Below are positions 1 through 11,045 of a stretch of DNA of 64,000 bases, one piece after another. The stretch covers positions 234,112,944-234,176,943 of the forward strand of contig CP136061.1 of NCBI GenBank assembly GCA_032622095.1, written 5' to 3'. The translations under genes and the position numbers were made by a program. Below the pieces are notes generated by a model, which saw only the letters and a program-made list of their open reading frames with translations, was not told the origin of the DNA and did no database searches. How positions within the stretch are numbered: position 1 is the stretch's first letter; each line of letters opens with the position of its first letter. The DNA comes from Siphonodentalium dalli. Lineage: Eukaryota > Mollusca > Scaphopoda > Gadilida > Siphonodentaliidae.

Positions 1-172
1 GTCGGAAATATGGCTTGTTGCCATTCATCGGAAAGCTCTGACTGCCATTCATCGGAAAGCTCTCAGTGAGAGCTTTCCGATGAATGGCAACAAGCCATAA
101 TTCCAACTAAATCCTGAAAAGTTACCCATAATTCTGCTGTGGTTAAGGAGTCGATTATTTAGGGCATTACTG
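1..172. mobile_element. Foldback MITE, TA-flanked (CAGTAATGCC family), left part cut by window edge
   Basis: Right part of a long-palindrome element. The inner arms (AAAGCTCTCA / TGAGAGCTTTCC, about 58-82) pair, and the outer arm reads to GGGCATTACTG followed by TA. The left inner arm carries an extra internal duplication of GCCATTCATCGGAAAGCTCT. Full-length relatives are at 10744-10957 and 28006-28161. It lies in an IBTK intron. Confidence 0.8.
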
Positions 173-787
173 TAGATAAACTTCACAAAGATTGTGGATA
201 ATTCAATGGAATCTCAGCTGATAAAAATTTAACTTTCAATAGTCATAACTTCCAGTTAGTAGTTGCTTGGAAATGATATATTATATTCTTTCTTTACTAA
301 ATGGATTTTCCCATTTCATTTTAAAAGTATACATTGGGAAGGTCCATCATTCAGAGGGGTTTTCAGGAAACAGTAGCAGACAACAAATGTACAATAGAAT
401 ATACAAGAGCAGAAAAATTCATATTCACGGTTTGGAAATGTTCTGATAATAAGTTCAACAGAACGGCCTAATTTATATCTGAATATTTTCCAAGGGAACT
501 ACTTGTCAATGAGAATTTAGTAAAGAGAGGCTAAGAAATAACCCTTTTTTCGTTCAGCTTAAAGTTGATCCATTAATAGTAAAACCAAAATGTCTGAAAT
601 TTTTTTTTCTTCAAATTTTTCGGTTATAACTGCATAAATTAATCGAAACAAGAGCAATTTCTTATAATTTAATCTCATATCAAGGTACAGTATCAAAAGA
701 AGGTAGTCAGCTGTTTTCTTTCGTGAGGAGTCTTTTTTGTTACATATGAAACAATCTGTAACCTCTGTGGAGGAAATTGTTACTGAC
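173..787. other. IBTK intron 5 remainder, no feature recognised
   Basis: AT-rich intron sequence. No RCC1-like exon was found on the minus strand here. Bases about 428-515 share ATGTTCTGATAATAAGTTCA and a following ACTA block with 53325-53395, so a small dispersed repeat is present. Confidence 0.5.
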
Positions 788-873
788 CTTTGCATTAACA
801 TCACTGTATGGTCTCTTGAAGCAGCAATTGTCTTACATGAATCATGTCTCAGCGCATCAACCAACACTGGGGT
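788..873 (-). CDS. IBTK: IBTK coding exon 5 (third RCC1 blade, start)
   Basis: 86 nt. Acceptor TTTCCCGATAG|ACCCCA after a pyrimidine-rich stretch, donor CAAAG|GTCAGT. It encodes TPVLVDALRHDSCKTIAASR followed by DHTVMLMQ, with IAASRDHTV matching the RCC1 'AAG..H(S/T)' motif. It ends in phase 2. I could not find the next exon in bases 1-787. Confidence 0.85.
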
Positions 874-3800
874 CTATCGGGAAAGAAATATTATTATTTA
901 CAAATCCATGTATCAATGGTATAATTCATGAAAGATGTTCAATTCCCAAATGGTTTGGTACACAACAATCCATGATAGAACGTCGTTAGTAAATGTCAAA
1001 AAGGTTACTGTTTCCTCATTAATGGATGCACATGATTTTGTAGGATGCAATTAGATATACTCGAAAAAGTAATTGAATTACATGTTAATCAGTTTTTATC
1101 CAGGTTATTAATTACTTTCAATTACAAATTACTTTCAATCACTTGAGAAATAGTAATTTATTACAGTCAAATACAATTATAAATTACATTTACCCATCCC
1201 TGATTCATAGACATATTGTTAGATTATTTTAGTGAATCTGTATGATGAGTATGTATGCAGGTACATGTACTACCGTACTGACCCGCGTTTAGGCCCAGGG
1301 GGCCTTTGTTTTATTTGAGCTCAAAAATCCAAGTGGGCTTAAACTCGGATATGACCCTTTGCAAACCAAAAATCCTAAGAAATCGGGACAGTAAAACTGA
1401 TGAAAGCCGATCTAACACCGATTATTTGGGAATTTTTTCAATTAAATGTGAATATTAAAATATTATAATAACACTTTTAAGTCTTGTAGTTTTATTGGAC
1501 AACATTCCCATGTTAAAATGACACTATTATGTAAGTAGTCTTGATTGACAGCCGTCATGTTCCCAAAGTGTATTGCTTTGAGTCATGAATGCCCTGGTTA
1601 TTATGTAAGCGGCAGTGTGGGTTATCTATAGTCTGACTATAGTTTATATCAATGTTCAGATTTAATCGGATTATGAAAACAATAAGCCCGGCGCTTTATT
1701 CGTGATCCATTGTCTACATAGAGGATGTTACAATGGCGACTAATTGCATGTTTAACAAAAGCCAGTGATTGTAATTATTTAACAGCACTGACAAGGCAGT
1801 TGTATTTCTACTAAAACGGCATTCTGAACCTGTGACCTCTGGGGGCAAACGGTGACGGAATCTGACGAGGTTTGCCGAATGCTAAAACATATAAAAAAGC
1901 ACGTGTTTGAATATTTTGGTTTCGAGTGAATAAAGTTGACGCAATTTGGAAGACATTTTTGTTAATTGACAAGTTCCCCCTTCTGCTCCATTATGATACC
2001 CACTGTGTGTTTACATAACCAAGAGGCCAGTTCTTTGTGTTTGGCCACATGTAGGAACACACAGATCTACGTTGTCACTGAACACGAAAAATATGTTTTT
2101 ACAGTACCGGTACTGTAGTTGGAACAGGTGGGCTTTGATTAAACTTAAAAGTATTGCACGCGCATATATATAGCCGCACATGGCTTTTAAAGCTATACGC
2201 TGTTAGCAAGTTGGTTCTATTGTATTTTATGTCTGTTAAACGTTTGGTTTCCCCAGGGAAGTATAATTGAATAAAGAAATGTGAATTTAAGATTCACTTT
2301 ATTTTATTTCATTTAATATTATCACTTACCTACGAATTATAACTTTCCATTTTTCGTGGCATTCTCGCCGTCACCGATCGTTTGTGAATATACTTCTTGG
2401 AATTATTTATTTGGGATCGTTTGTGAATATACTTCTTGGAATTATTTATTTGGGGAGTATCATTAGCAAATACTTACTTAACACTGCTGAAATTGAACAA
2501 AATTTGGGGTGGGCTTAAACACGAATATACCCCTGGGTGGGCTTAAACACGGGCATGGGCTTTGAACCGGGTCAGTACGGTATGCTCCATCTTGTTTAGA
2601 AATTTGGATTTGTAGAAAAAATGCACACCGAGAATGGGCGTATAACTATCAACTAGAGTAATGCCCTATATAATTGACTCCTTAACCACAGCAGAATTAT
2701 GGGTAATTTAGTCGGAAAATAGGGCATTACTGTAGATTTGGGATCGAACTCTATTTGAGTGATTACAGAGTGAGAGTTCCAATTGTTTTGTAATGAATGT
2801 GAAAACTTCCTAATTAAGAAAAGACTTACCAAACACGCTTGTTCATTGTCATGTCCAAGCCTGCCACCCTGTCCATGACCACATGTGTAGACCATTCCTG
2901 ATTGGGCGAGGAACACAGTGTGAAATTTACATAGGATAACCTGTAAAAAGTAAATGTCGATATTTTGCATAAACTCGGCAACAATTCAGCTACTGAGAGT
3001 CGCTACCTAGAAAAGTTTTATGGTTAAGTGTTTGCATATGCATTATGCAATCAACATCTTTTTTGTTGCATTTATGGGCAGATAAATTCATATTTGGCCA
3101 AACAACATACTGTATAATTTAGCAAAATTGATATGAATCCGCGTGATGCATTGGCATTCTGTAATTTGACATTAAATTGAATTTGAAATTACGCCTTTGA
3201 AAATTGAGGTTGAAGTTTGCCGATAAGCAGTAGGTTATTAACGGGATAACCATCTGATTATTACAGGTGAAGCTAGTTACATGTATTACCACACGCATGT
3301 TATTTTGGCAAGAATAGGGAGGAAATTTATAGTTTAGCATCTTTTATTATTAACAAAATTCAACAATGCAACCACTTTTACTTTGAAATGAACACTTCAC
3401 TGAGAAAGGATTGGTAACAAAAGACACACAGTAAACACTAGGTAAATTCACCCCGGGGACAATCGTCTCACGTAAATGTTAACCCTTCCTGAATTCTATG
3501 CTGGCTACTCGGCCTCTTACATATTTCCACAGTAATACAAATTACTAAGGTGTTGCTAGGATTTGTCTAAATCAGAATTGAGAGAGAAAAATATATTTGT
3601 AATTACATGTCAATTCAAGTAAATATTTTATGTATGTTACTTTCCCCATCAAAGATTATCATAAATAAAATTTCTGCCACACTCAAAGACTTTGAGAAGA
3701 AAATCTCTGTGAAATGAGCTATATTCTTTGACTGTTTCTTTATGTGGAAGTGGTAGCCCAGTGGGTAGAGTGTCGGACTTGTAATGGTGTTAATGCACCG

Positions 3801-6800
3801 GCGTGAGTTCGCGCCTCGCCCGGTGGACTATTGTCTCCACAGTGGCTTGGCCGAATTGAGCGGTGTGTGTGCTATATATAGCCACACGCTGTTTCAAATC
3901 TCGCGCCAGGTTGTGACCCTTGGGTAAGGTCACTTGTACTGTGCTCGCTTCGTCGTACCTAGACGAGAAATAGGTACCCGGTTGTTGGGTATCCGTAAGC
4001 TGCTCTAGTGAAGCGCCTGTAAAATGGCAGCAGGCACAAGACTCGGCATTACTCATAAAAACAGCTGGGGTAATAATGTGAGCGCTTAGAGCTACACCAG
4101 GGATCAAGCGCTATATAAATGATATACATTATTATTAATATTATGAGTGATTGTCCCTCCCAGTTAAAAAAGCATACATGTACATTGGAATGCTCAATTA
4201 TTCATCTGGAGGAATGTTCAGAACTTCATTTAATAAGCCATTTGTTGAACTTATTAGTTAAACATTTCCTAAGGAAACTACTCAATAAGTTATATAAGGG
4301 CTCAATTTAACTGGATTCGCATTGCAATTTGCTAACCAATTTACAATGAAAAAACATGTGTTGATAGGGACTGCTATAGAAAATCTAACAAATGCTACAA
4401 AATGCTATACAATAAACAAAATTTAATCACCCCCCCCCCTGTGAATGAGTATTCAGTAAAGAAAGGGTTAACGGCTTCAGCGTGGAACCATGCATGATGT
4501 ACCTGTTTGGTGCTGATTTTCTGTTTCCTGGACATATCATAGAACATAACAGAATCTGGCACCGATTTCTTCATCTCATTAGGATGACCGAGTGTGTAGT
4601 TGGCATTGTCTCCCCATGTGTATGTTTCATTTGGATCTGAAAACATAAAGTTTATGCCTGATGATATATTTGTGTTGTTTTCAAGAAGAAAAAAACCAAG
4701 AGATGGAATAATGACAAGTCAATTGATGGTCATTTGTCAAAAATTCATCAAACAAGACAGTCAAAGACTGTGGGGTCGCTCACAAGACTGCAAAGACTGA
4801 TAAGACTGGGACTCTGGAGACCATAACAGTCAGAACTTTTCATAATCACTTTAAAAGAAGTAGATCTAAACAGGATATATGGCTAGAGAGGCTTCATGTT
4901 GATCGGTGAATATCTACCTTTAAATTACCAATGGAACACTACTGATCACCCCGCCCCCCTCCAGCTCAACATATCCCCTCCTGACCGGGCTCCAGACTCC
5001 CAAGTCTTAGGTTGGAATTTCACAACCGACGTCTCAAACTTTCTCAATTGTTGGAAATTTCCAATATCACAAGAACCTTTTTATAAACTATTTAGACATG
5101 TTTGAAGCCCAATTATCCATGGACCCAAAAACACCATAAATACCGGTATATGTCAGATTAATCAGTCAGGTAGTTCCAAGGTAGATGTTTTAAGTGAAGT
5201 CCCCATAGCCCCGTCATTTCTTAACAGGTTGACCTCATGTTAACAAATCTGAATCTCAGTCACTAAAGGATCCTCCATACTATAATTCAGGGTTCATACA
5301 GGTTCCCAAAAACTAAATTTAAGCACTTTTAAGCACCTTTTTAATGACCTTTTAATGACTTTTCAAGCACCCTTTTAACACTATCACGGGCAAAACAAAA
5401 TGTTAAATATTGTTTGTTGATTATGATAACTTCACATACATGTACATTTGCAGGCTCCACTACAATTAAATAAGCTAATTTACTAATTAAATCAGTTTAA
5501 ATACTAAGACATGGTGTATATATACTGATTGAAGCTGTTATTGGTGGTTGGGAGATGGTTCAATCACAGAACCTCATATGTATTGATTTGTAGAGGTATC
5601 CATGAATCTGATGTGTATGTCCATTTGTTTGTTTTGTAGGGTTGAATTTAAACTTTCGTCAAACAGGAGGACGTATGTATCGGTGTCCTTCAGACGTGAA
5701 GACATTTGCTGTCTGAAATATGGTGCCAAACCATATTTGGTGAGATATGCCGTTTTGCGATCGCCACATGAAAACGGGCGACAACCACTGCTTATACATT
5801 GTTTGTTTACACCATTCGACATTGAACTTGCACTTTCCCGGCATATTTATTTGTTCAGCCGGTTAAATTTTCTATTAACTTACATGATGGCTGGTGTAAA
5901 TTTTCCCTCCAATCAGAGCGAAGCTTACATATGCTTTGCGGAGAGCACACAGTTTCGTACTATTGAAAAATCGTACGTATCGGAAACGATGCTATTTTTA
6001 GCGATTACGCGATGTCTCCCTCACTTCCGCCGCAATGTTCCGTTCGATTTTTACGATCATATCGGCGATGTTAACAGTTTTCTAGGTATAAGACCGCCCA
6101 TGCCTTGTTGTTTATTCCCCAGGCCCGGTCTTATACCAGAATTTAAGCACTTTTAATGACCTGAGTGGTATTAGGGTGAGAATTTAAGCAGTTTTAAGGG
6201 CCTTGAAAATAGAAAATCAAATTCAAGCACTTTTAATGACTTTAAGCACCTGTGCGAACCCTGTATATGTAAGCTAAATAGTCCAACCTCTCTTGAGAAG
6301 ACATTTTAAGTATTACTATAGAGACATACAGTTATGTCCCCGGTCCCACTCTATTTAATCTGGTGACCCCATCTGAATAAATTTGAATCCCAGACACCAA
6401 AGAACCCTTCATACTAAATATCAGTAAAATAGACCTGATGGTCAGTGTGAAGGAAGCATATTAAGAGGAAAACTGTCCTTTGCTTGGCCCCTAGTTGACC
6501 AGGTGACCCCATTTAAAACAAATGACCCCATTTGAAAACAATCTGAACTCCGGGTCACCCAAGGACCATTCATACCAAATATGAACCCATTCAACCTGAT
6601 GGTACAGCAGAAGAAGTTGTTTTTAAGAATTACTATGGAGGGCAAGAGTTATGGCCCTGGCTTCATAACCATTTGACAGAGTGACCTCATTTGAACAAAT
6701 CTGAATGTGAGTCACCTAGATGTGAGCTCAAAAATTACATTTCATTGAACAAATCTGTAAATCACCCCCCCCCCCCCCCCAACACAGTAGTGACATCCCT

Positions 6801-9800
6801 GCAAGAATATGACATACATGATATATTTGAATGCCTGACTATATTGGCTTAACAAAATTTCCATGACCTTGAAAGCCAGTGCATTCTCTTTTATATGGGA
6901 GGCTCCCCATGGGAGCATATATAAGAGAATGCACAAGCACAGGGTCTTCATTGCTCTCACCAGCACAACTCTGGTCATGAAATGGTTAATATTAATAGTA
7001 AAAATAAACTTTATCTGTCAAACAGGTAATTTGTATCTGAGATAAACATGGGATAAATTCCATTCATAAAGCCATTATCAGCTACCAAAATGTCTGGGAG
7101 ACCTGTTGACATGGAGATAATTAATGATGGCACAAATATTTTGCAGAGTAATATCAATGTATTGTGTTACTCCTACAGCTGTAATCAAAACAAGGATTTT
7201 AATGGGGTGAAGTAGGCAGAGATAATATGGTATGGTACAGCATGGTGTGGCAGGGACAGGAGGTGGGGTGGGGTGGGGGGGGGGGGGTGGGTTGGGTAGC
7301 TGTGATGTGTCTAAAAAAAAGATCAAAATGCAAAAATGTAATTTTTGGTATTCAGAGTTATGTCCCTGGCTCTGCCCCTATTTGACCCAGTGACCCAATT
7401 TGAAGAAAAAATGTGAACTCCAGTCACCCATTACGTCCCTCCGTACCAAATATAAGCTAAATCGGCCCAATCTTTCTTGAGAAGATGTCATTCTAAGAAT
7501 TACTATGAGGAATAGAGTTATGGCCCTGGTTTCTCAACTAATCAACCTGGTGACCTCATTTGAACAAATCTGAACCCTAGTCATTCAAGAACCCTTCATA
7601 CCAAATATAAGCTAAATCGGACCAATGGTTCTAGACAAGAAGTTGTTTAAATAATACTATGGAGGGAAAGAGTTATGGCCCTGGCTTCGCAACTATTTGA
7701 CCCAGTGACCTCATTTGAACAAATCTGAATGGGAATCACCTAGGGAACATCCACACCAAATATGAACCCATTCCGTCCAATGGAATCAGAGGAGAAGATG
7801 TTCAAAGAATTGTTGATGGAAGGATGGACGAAAGGACGTGGACGGATGGAAGGACGAGGAGTGATGACTATAGCTCCACCGGAGACTTCGTCTCAGGTGA
7901 GCTAAAAACCTTCAATTTCTAATGTAGTTTTTGGAGAATAACATCTTCACATAAAGACATTTACACTCCATCTTTAATATGTTATTCGTATTTAAATTAA
8001 CACAGTACTATTTTTCTGGTAGGTCATGGTTGATTATCTGTAGTTTAGCAAAATAGATTTGATAGAAAATAAGACATGAAACAGAGACAAAGAACACATG
8101 TTTATTTACAATAAACTCATGGGTACGATGTTAACACTAGAAATATGACTAACCCAAAGGAACTAAGCATTCCTGCATACATCACAGGTTGTGGATTTGG
8201 GTAACAAAAGGCAATAAAGACCTAAATAAAAGTATCAATGACACTACTAGTACATGCAGCTTAACTTGGAGAGGTGGTAATGTCATACATTACAGTCAAT
8301 GTGGCAATAAGGAATGCAGAAAGTTTAAGTCATACCAGAATTCAACATATGAAGTTTGGGTCTTTGGGATCAATTGGATGAAAACTGTTGGCTGTATTTA
8401 GTCGTGCAAAGAGTAAAATCCAAGATGGCTACCGGCAGCCATTTAAATTTTTTTTTTTTTTTAAATTGATGGCTCCCATATAGAGGCCACCCGAAGATCC
8501 ATAAGAAGTTTGGTGATGATCAGAGAAGGGATGTGGTCTGTAGAAAGTACCAAAGGATTTAGTTATTCAAAGAGTAAAATCCAAGATGGCTCTCAGCAGC
8601 CATGTTTTTTTATCGAAAATCGTTAAAATTCCATAGCTCTTTATGACAATCGGATGAGGGATAGCCTGTGACTTTGCCAAGTTGAGCTAAAAAATGGCAG
8701 TCAATTCACAAGAGTGATTCAGATCATTCTCAAGATTCAAGATGTACAAGTAAGTTTTCCTGTTTTCCAAATTTTGTGCAAAATAAAGAAAAAATTAATT
8801 TCAATTGACAAAAAAGTTTCTGCAGACATGTAGACTACATATATTAGACAGCAGTAAATCTCACCATTTCTAGAAAAGCTAATAGCTTTGTCTCGATCCT
8901 TCATTACGATGTCTAGAGAACACAGTCCTTCATTATCTCTGGAGGTAAAATCACTCCCAAACTGTGAACAGAATATAAGCTAAAATAACTCACAAATCTC
9001 AAGTTTAAAACATCCTACATCAACACACTTTACATGGATTGAGTGCTAAACAGCATACCAACTAAACCAGTTTGTAGAATTGAGAAATATTATACAAAGC
9101 TGTAAGACAGCAAGTCAATTCTTATTTCAACATACATGTATCTAACGTGTCTACCATTAAATCATATAATAGATATACATCAGATGGCTTGATAATGATC
9201 AAAGAGCAGGGAGACATCACAGGGATTAGAGAACATTGTCATCTAACATGTGGAAATCTGATATAATTAGATACAAGTAATTGAAGTAAAGTTTGAAGAA
9301 TGTTAGTGGTCCATTGATTTATTCCATTGCTAGAATGCAATTTTTTTATTATCCAGATGATAAATTCCAATTCAATGAAACTAGCTGTGTTTCAAACACG
9401 TAAAACACAGTTCAAATTGCAGTTAGGGGTTTGGTCCAATGATTTTTGCCTTACTTATAGCCCCTTTTCAGGTTAGAAAATTTACTTCTATTGTTTGCAA
9501 AAGCAACTCTCCAAAAAAGTCAACATTCAGCACACCAGTAACTTTAAACTGGTATTGAAATTCAAAGGTACTTTTTCAGTAGATGATAGTTGAATTATAA
9601 CATACAAACCCTTATCAAGAGTCTTGCTGCTGCAATTTGTCCATAGAACAGTGATCTATGCAGGGCTGTCCATCCTGACTCTGTGTCCTTTGCTGACAGA
9701 TCCATGTGTTTTGATGACAACAACCATTCGATTATTTGCAGTTTTCCACATGATGCTGCAATATGTAAACAGTTCCTCCCAGAGAGGTCTGAGCGATGTG

Positions 9801-9930
9801 CTGAATTGTAGCAAAGCTTGCAAAATGCCCTGAATTGGTTGAGAGTCGCTTTCACCAAAGCTGCATTTATTTCAGAAGCATGTTGTTTTGACCTACATTT
9901 TGGGCCACACTGTGGCTCAAATACAGTCAT
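788..9930 (-). CDS. IBTK: IBTK, 5' portion (5 coding exons; gene continues past the left edge)
   Basis: Split gene on the minus strand; exons 9610-9930, 8865-8961, 4503-4636, 2830-2940 and 788-873 join in phase to give 249 codons plus 2 nt. Order matches the N-terminus of IBTK: a short Cys-rich start (PQCGPKCRSKQHA), two to three ankyrin repeats (SGRNCLHIAASCGKLQIIEW; ESGWTALHRSLFYGQIAAA; DNEGLCSLDIVMKDRDKA), then RCC1 blades (ETYTWGDNANYTLGH; GMVYTCGHGQGGRLGH; KTIAASRDHTVML). In vertebrates IBTK binds and inhibits Bruton tyrosine kinase and also acts as a substrate adaptor for CUL3 ubiquitin ligase; that function is from the family, not from this sequence. The remaining RCC1 repeats, the BTB domains and the C-terminus are outside the window. 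Introns are 0.65, 4.2, 1.6 and 2.0 kb and full of transposons, none of which interrupts an exon. Confidence 0.92.
1045..1205. repeat. AT-rich repeat with AATTACTTT motifs (transposon-end-like)
   Basis: Repeated motifs AGTAATTGAATTAC, TTAATTACTTTCAATTAC and a terminal CATTTACCCATCCCTG. A related patch is at 15818-15905, ending TAATTGACCCATCCCC. This looks like decayed ends of one DNA-transposon family; no TSD is clear. Confidence 0.45.
1273..2580. mobile_element. 1.3-kb MITE with TA target duplication (Tc1/mariner-type)
   Basis: Terminal inverted repeats CCGTACTGACCCG (1273) and CGGGTCAGTACGG (2580), flanked by TA on both sides (1271-1272 and 2581-2582). Subterminal GGGTGGGCTTAAACACG is repeated twice near the right end, and an inverted version occurs near the left. 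A short direct repeat (TCGTTTGTGAATATACTTCT) occurs twice at 2376-2440. No transposase frame was seen, so it is non-autonomous. It lies in an IBTK intron. Confidence 0.8.
2656..2732. mobile_element. Short CAGTAATGCC-family foldback MITE remnant
   Basis: 77 bp, TA-flanked, starting GAGTAATGCC (first base mutated) and ending GGGCATTACTG. It keeps the outer left arm with CCACAGCAGAATTATGGGTA but has lost the centre and most of the right arm, consistent with a deletion inside a palindrome. Confidence 0.7.
2830..2940 (-). CDS. IBTK: IBTK coding exon 4 (second RCC1 blade)
   Basis: 111 nt, 37 codons, phase 0 on both ends. Acceptor TTTTTACAG|GTTATC and donor TGTTTG|GTAAGT, a strong consensus site. 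It encodes VILCKFHTVFLAQSGMVYTC, then GHGQGGRLGHDNEQACL; the GxVYxxGxGxxGxLG signature identifies the RCC1 repeat. The residue join KQ|VILCKFH with the previous exon matches the family closely. Confidence 0.92.
3746..4142 (+). mobile_element. tRNA-derived SINE
   Basis: The tRNA-like head has an A box (TAGCCCAGTGG, 3754-3764) and a B box (GAGTTCGCGCC, 3805-3815) with normal pol III spacing. A GC-richer body of about 250 bp follows, then AAGCGCTATATAAATGATAT and an ATT-rich tail, a 3' end style shared with LINE partners in many invertebrates. It sits in an IBTK intron, antisense to the gene. The long minus-strand frame over it is only a shadow. Confidence 0.75.
4503..4636 (-). CDS. IBTK: IBTK coding exon 3 (first RCC1 blade)
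   Basis: 134 nt. Acceptor GTTTTCAG|ATCC and donor AAACAG|GTACAT. It encodes DPNETYTWGDNANYTLGH and continues to ISTKQ. YTWGDN and LGH are the hallmark of an RCC1 repeat. It begins with 2 nt of a split codon and ends in phase 0, matching the exons on both sides. Confidence 0.9.
5288..6263 (-). mobile_element. DNA transposon remnant with CAGGGTTC(A/G) termini
   Basis: Inverted ends CAGGGTTCATACAGG (left) and CCTGTGCGAACCCTG (right), with subterminal repeats of AAGCACTTTTAA / TTTAATGACTT near both ends. Inside, on the minus strand, is a broken transposase-like fragment (separate entry). Another internal hairpin pairs TATAAGACCG with CGGTCTTATA at about 6088-6135. The superfamily is not certain from the ends, and no clear target duplication was found. 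It sits in an IBTK intron. Confidence 0.65.
5574..5844 (-). pseudogene. Transposase-like N-terminal fragment, frameshifted
   Basis: Two overlapping minus-strand frames together give MPGKCKFNVEWC at the start and later YLTKYGLAPYFRQQ and LFDESLNSTLQNKQMDIH. I recall this pattern from transposon-encoded proteins common in invertebrates and fish (a short Cys/Lys N-terminal motif, then an FDESLN region). Here the two parts are in different frames, the DNA-binding region between them is missing, and the catalytic C-terminus is absent. No function is expected. Confidence 0.5.
6270..6745 (+). repeat. Bivalve-type ~160-bp tandem repeat, first block
   Basis: Degenerate units with GTTATG(T/G)CCC, TGGTGACCCCAT, TTGAACAAATCTGAA and CCAAATATGAACCCATT. 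It resembles the block at 7330-7912, and a faint unit also lies at 5190-5285. The stretch 6878-6933 that follows holds a hairpin related to those at 40.9-42.2 kb. Confidence 0.65.
7330..7912 (+). repeat. ~160-bp tandem repeat, second block with terminal GGTGAGCTAAAA
   Basis: Units begin around AGAGTTATG(T/G)CCCTGG at 7352, 7509 and 7668, a period of about 157-159 bp. The last unit runs into GGATGGACG-type purine repeats and a hairpin (GGAGACTTCGTCTC) ending CAGGTGAGCTAAAA. This arrangement is common in bivalve genomes. A poly-G run (7262-7288) precedes it. Confidence 0.7.
8405..8665 (+). repeat. Two-unit direct repeat in IBTK intron 2
   Basis: AAGAGTAAAATCCAAGATGG occurs at 8410 and 8569, followed by GCAGCCAT in both, a period of about 159 bp. 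The units have diverged. No coding potential. Confidence 0.6.
8865..8961 (-). CDS. IBTK: IBTK coding exon 2 (third ankyrin repeat)
   Basis: 97 nt, too short for an ORF scan. Acceptor TTCACAG|TTTGGG and donor AATG|GTGAGA. It translates to FGSDFTSRDNEGLCSLDIVM followed by KDRDKAISFSRN, the end of the ankyrin region and the linker to the RCC1 domain. It starts in phase 0 and leaves one base (G) that completes an Asp codon with the next exon. Confidence 0.88.
9610..9930 (-). CDS. IBTK: IBTK coding exon 1 (ankyrin repeats)
   Basis: 321 nt, 107 codons, ending in phase 0 at AGG|GTTTGT. I chose the ATG at 9930 because MTVFEPQCGPKCRS lines up with the family's start, and an in-frame TAG lies upstream (near 9970). 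An upstream GTG at 9948 would extend the frame but has no support. It carries the first full ankyrin repeat (GRNCLHIAASCGKLQIIEWL) and the second (SGWTALHRSLFYGQIAAARL). Confidence 0.9.
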
Positions 9931-10155
9931 ATTGGCTGTTCTTCTCACAGATAGTAATGAATTCTATATCTCTTCCACAGGCACACCTATGATGACAGTA
10001 TCAGTTAATAGTTGTCAACAAAAGACTCACAAAAAAACAAAACAAATCTTGACACTTTCCAGTTATAAAAAACCTTTCTTCCTGGGAAGTTGAATGTACC
10101 CAAACTCAGTATCCATTTACTGTAGGATCATTCGTCTTTGTTTACTCTTCTCTAC

Positions 10156-10273
10156 CTGTGATCAGAGGTACGCATGAATGTAGCCTGGCCTTAAACCAGG
10201 CTTGATGAATGCCCAGCCCCTTAGAAGGGCACCCATCTCTACTCTGCTCATACAGCCATAATTGGAAGAATAC
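10156..10273 (-). other. Possible 5' untranslated exon of IBTK
   Basis: On the minus strand a good acceptor (CTTTGTTACAG|GTATTC at 10274) and a donor (CACAG|GTAGAG at 10155) bracket 118 nt lying 226 nt upstream of the IBTK first coding exon. It is open in one frame, but the reading has no recognisable domain. It could be a 5' UTR exon or chance splice sites; transcript data would decide. Confidence 0.3.
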
Positions 10274-10332
10274 CTGTAACAAAGAGAAAAGAAATGTCAA
10301 TGAAGTTGTAGTACAAGACTGCAAGTAGTATG

Positions 10333-10656
10333 GCTGAAGGGGTCACTCTCACCAAAAAAGTGCTGAAGGGTACACAGGGTTTGAAAATGTGCTGAAGGGT
10401 ACACAGGTTTTGTGATCGACACGAACACCATTACTGAAATTATGTTTATGAAAGTCTGGCGCCCATTAGCAGTTTGTTTTCAGTACATTTTGATATTCAT
10501 TGGAATGTAAACAATTATTCTCTAACAGAAATCATGGCAGATACAAAGACTGAATGTCCTTTAGAATGACATTTCAAACCCTGTGTACCCTTCAGCACAT
10601 TTTGAAAATCCTGTGTACCCTTCAGCACTTTTTTTGGTGAGAGTGACCCCTTCAGC
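10333..10656. mobile_element. 324-bp MITE with GCTGAAGGGGTCAC ends
   Basis: Long imperfect inverted repeats of about 75 bp: GCTGAAGGGGTCACTCTCAC at the left and its complement at the right. Each arm contains two tandem copies of GTGCTGAAGGGTACACAGG. The centre is unique. No certain target duplication was found. It sits just upstream of the IBTK start region. Confidence 0.7.
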
Positions 10657-10743
10657 ATAGCATGTCCATGAGAGATGATATGCAATCAGATTGTGTGCCC
10701 AGAATTAAGAAAATTAGCTATTACAGTAGATTATTTGAGTATA

Positions 10744-10957
10744 CAGTAATGCCATAAATAATCGACCCCTGAACCACAGCAGAATTATGGATAATTTTTT
10801 CAGGATTTAGTCAGAAATATGGCTTGCTGCCATTCATCGGAAAGTTCTCAGTGAGAGCTTTCCGATGAATGGCAACAAGCCATATTTCCGACTAAATCCT
10901 GAAAAATTACCCATAATTCTACTGTGGTTAAGGAGTCAATTATTTACGGCATTACTG
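10744..10957. mobile_element. Complete foldback MITE of the CAGTAATGCC family
   Basis: 214 bp, almost entirely palindromic (arms over 100 nt), with ends CAGTAATGCC...GGCATTACTG and TA at both flanks, a Tc1/mariner-style insertion. The centre pairs GGAAAGTTCTCA with TGAGAGCTTTCC. The element is an internally deleted, purely structural passenger. Confidence 0.85.
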
Positions 10958-11045
10958 TATAGTAAATTTCGCTCAATTGCTTTGTTGTTGATGTAGCATT
11001 GGTGTATGGCTTTTCTAATGCAAATAACTGAATATGCATATACAT

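Noticed and set aside
3790-4107. 105-codon minus-strand frame
   Set aside because: It lies wholly inside the tRNA-derived SINE at 3746-4142 and has no domain.
5602-6156. 184-codon plus-strand frame, the longest near IBTK
   Set aside because: It runs antisense over the transposase-like fragment and through the internal hairpin of a DNA transposon; the minus strand carries the recognisable protein signal.
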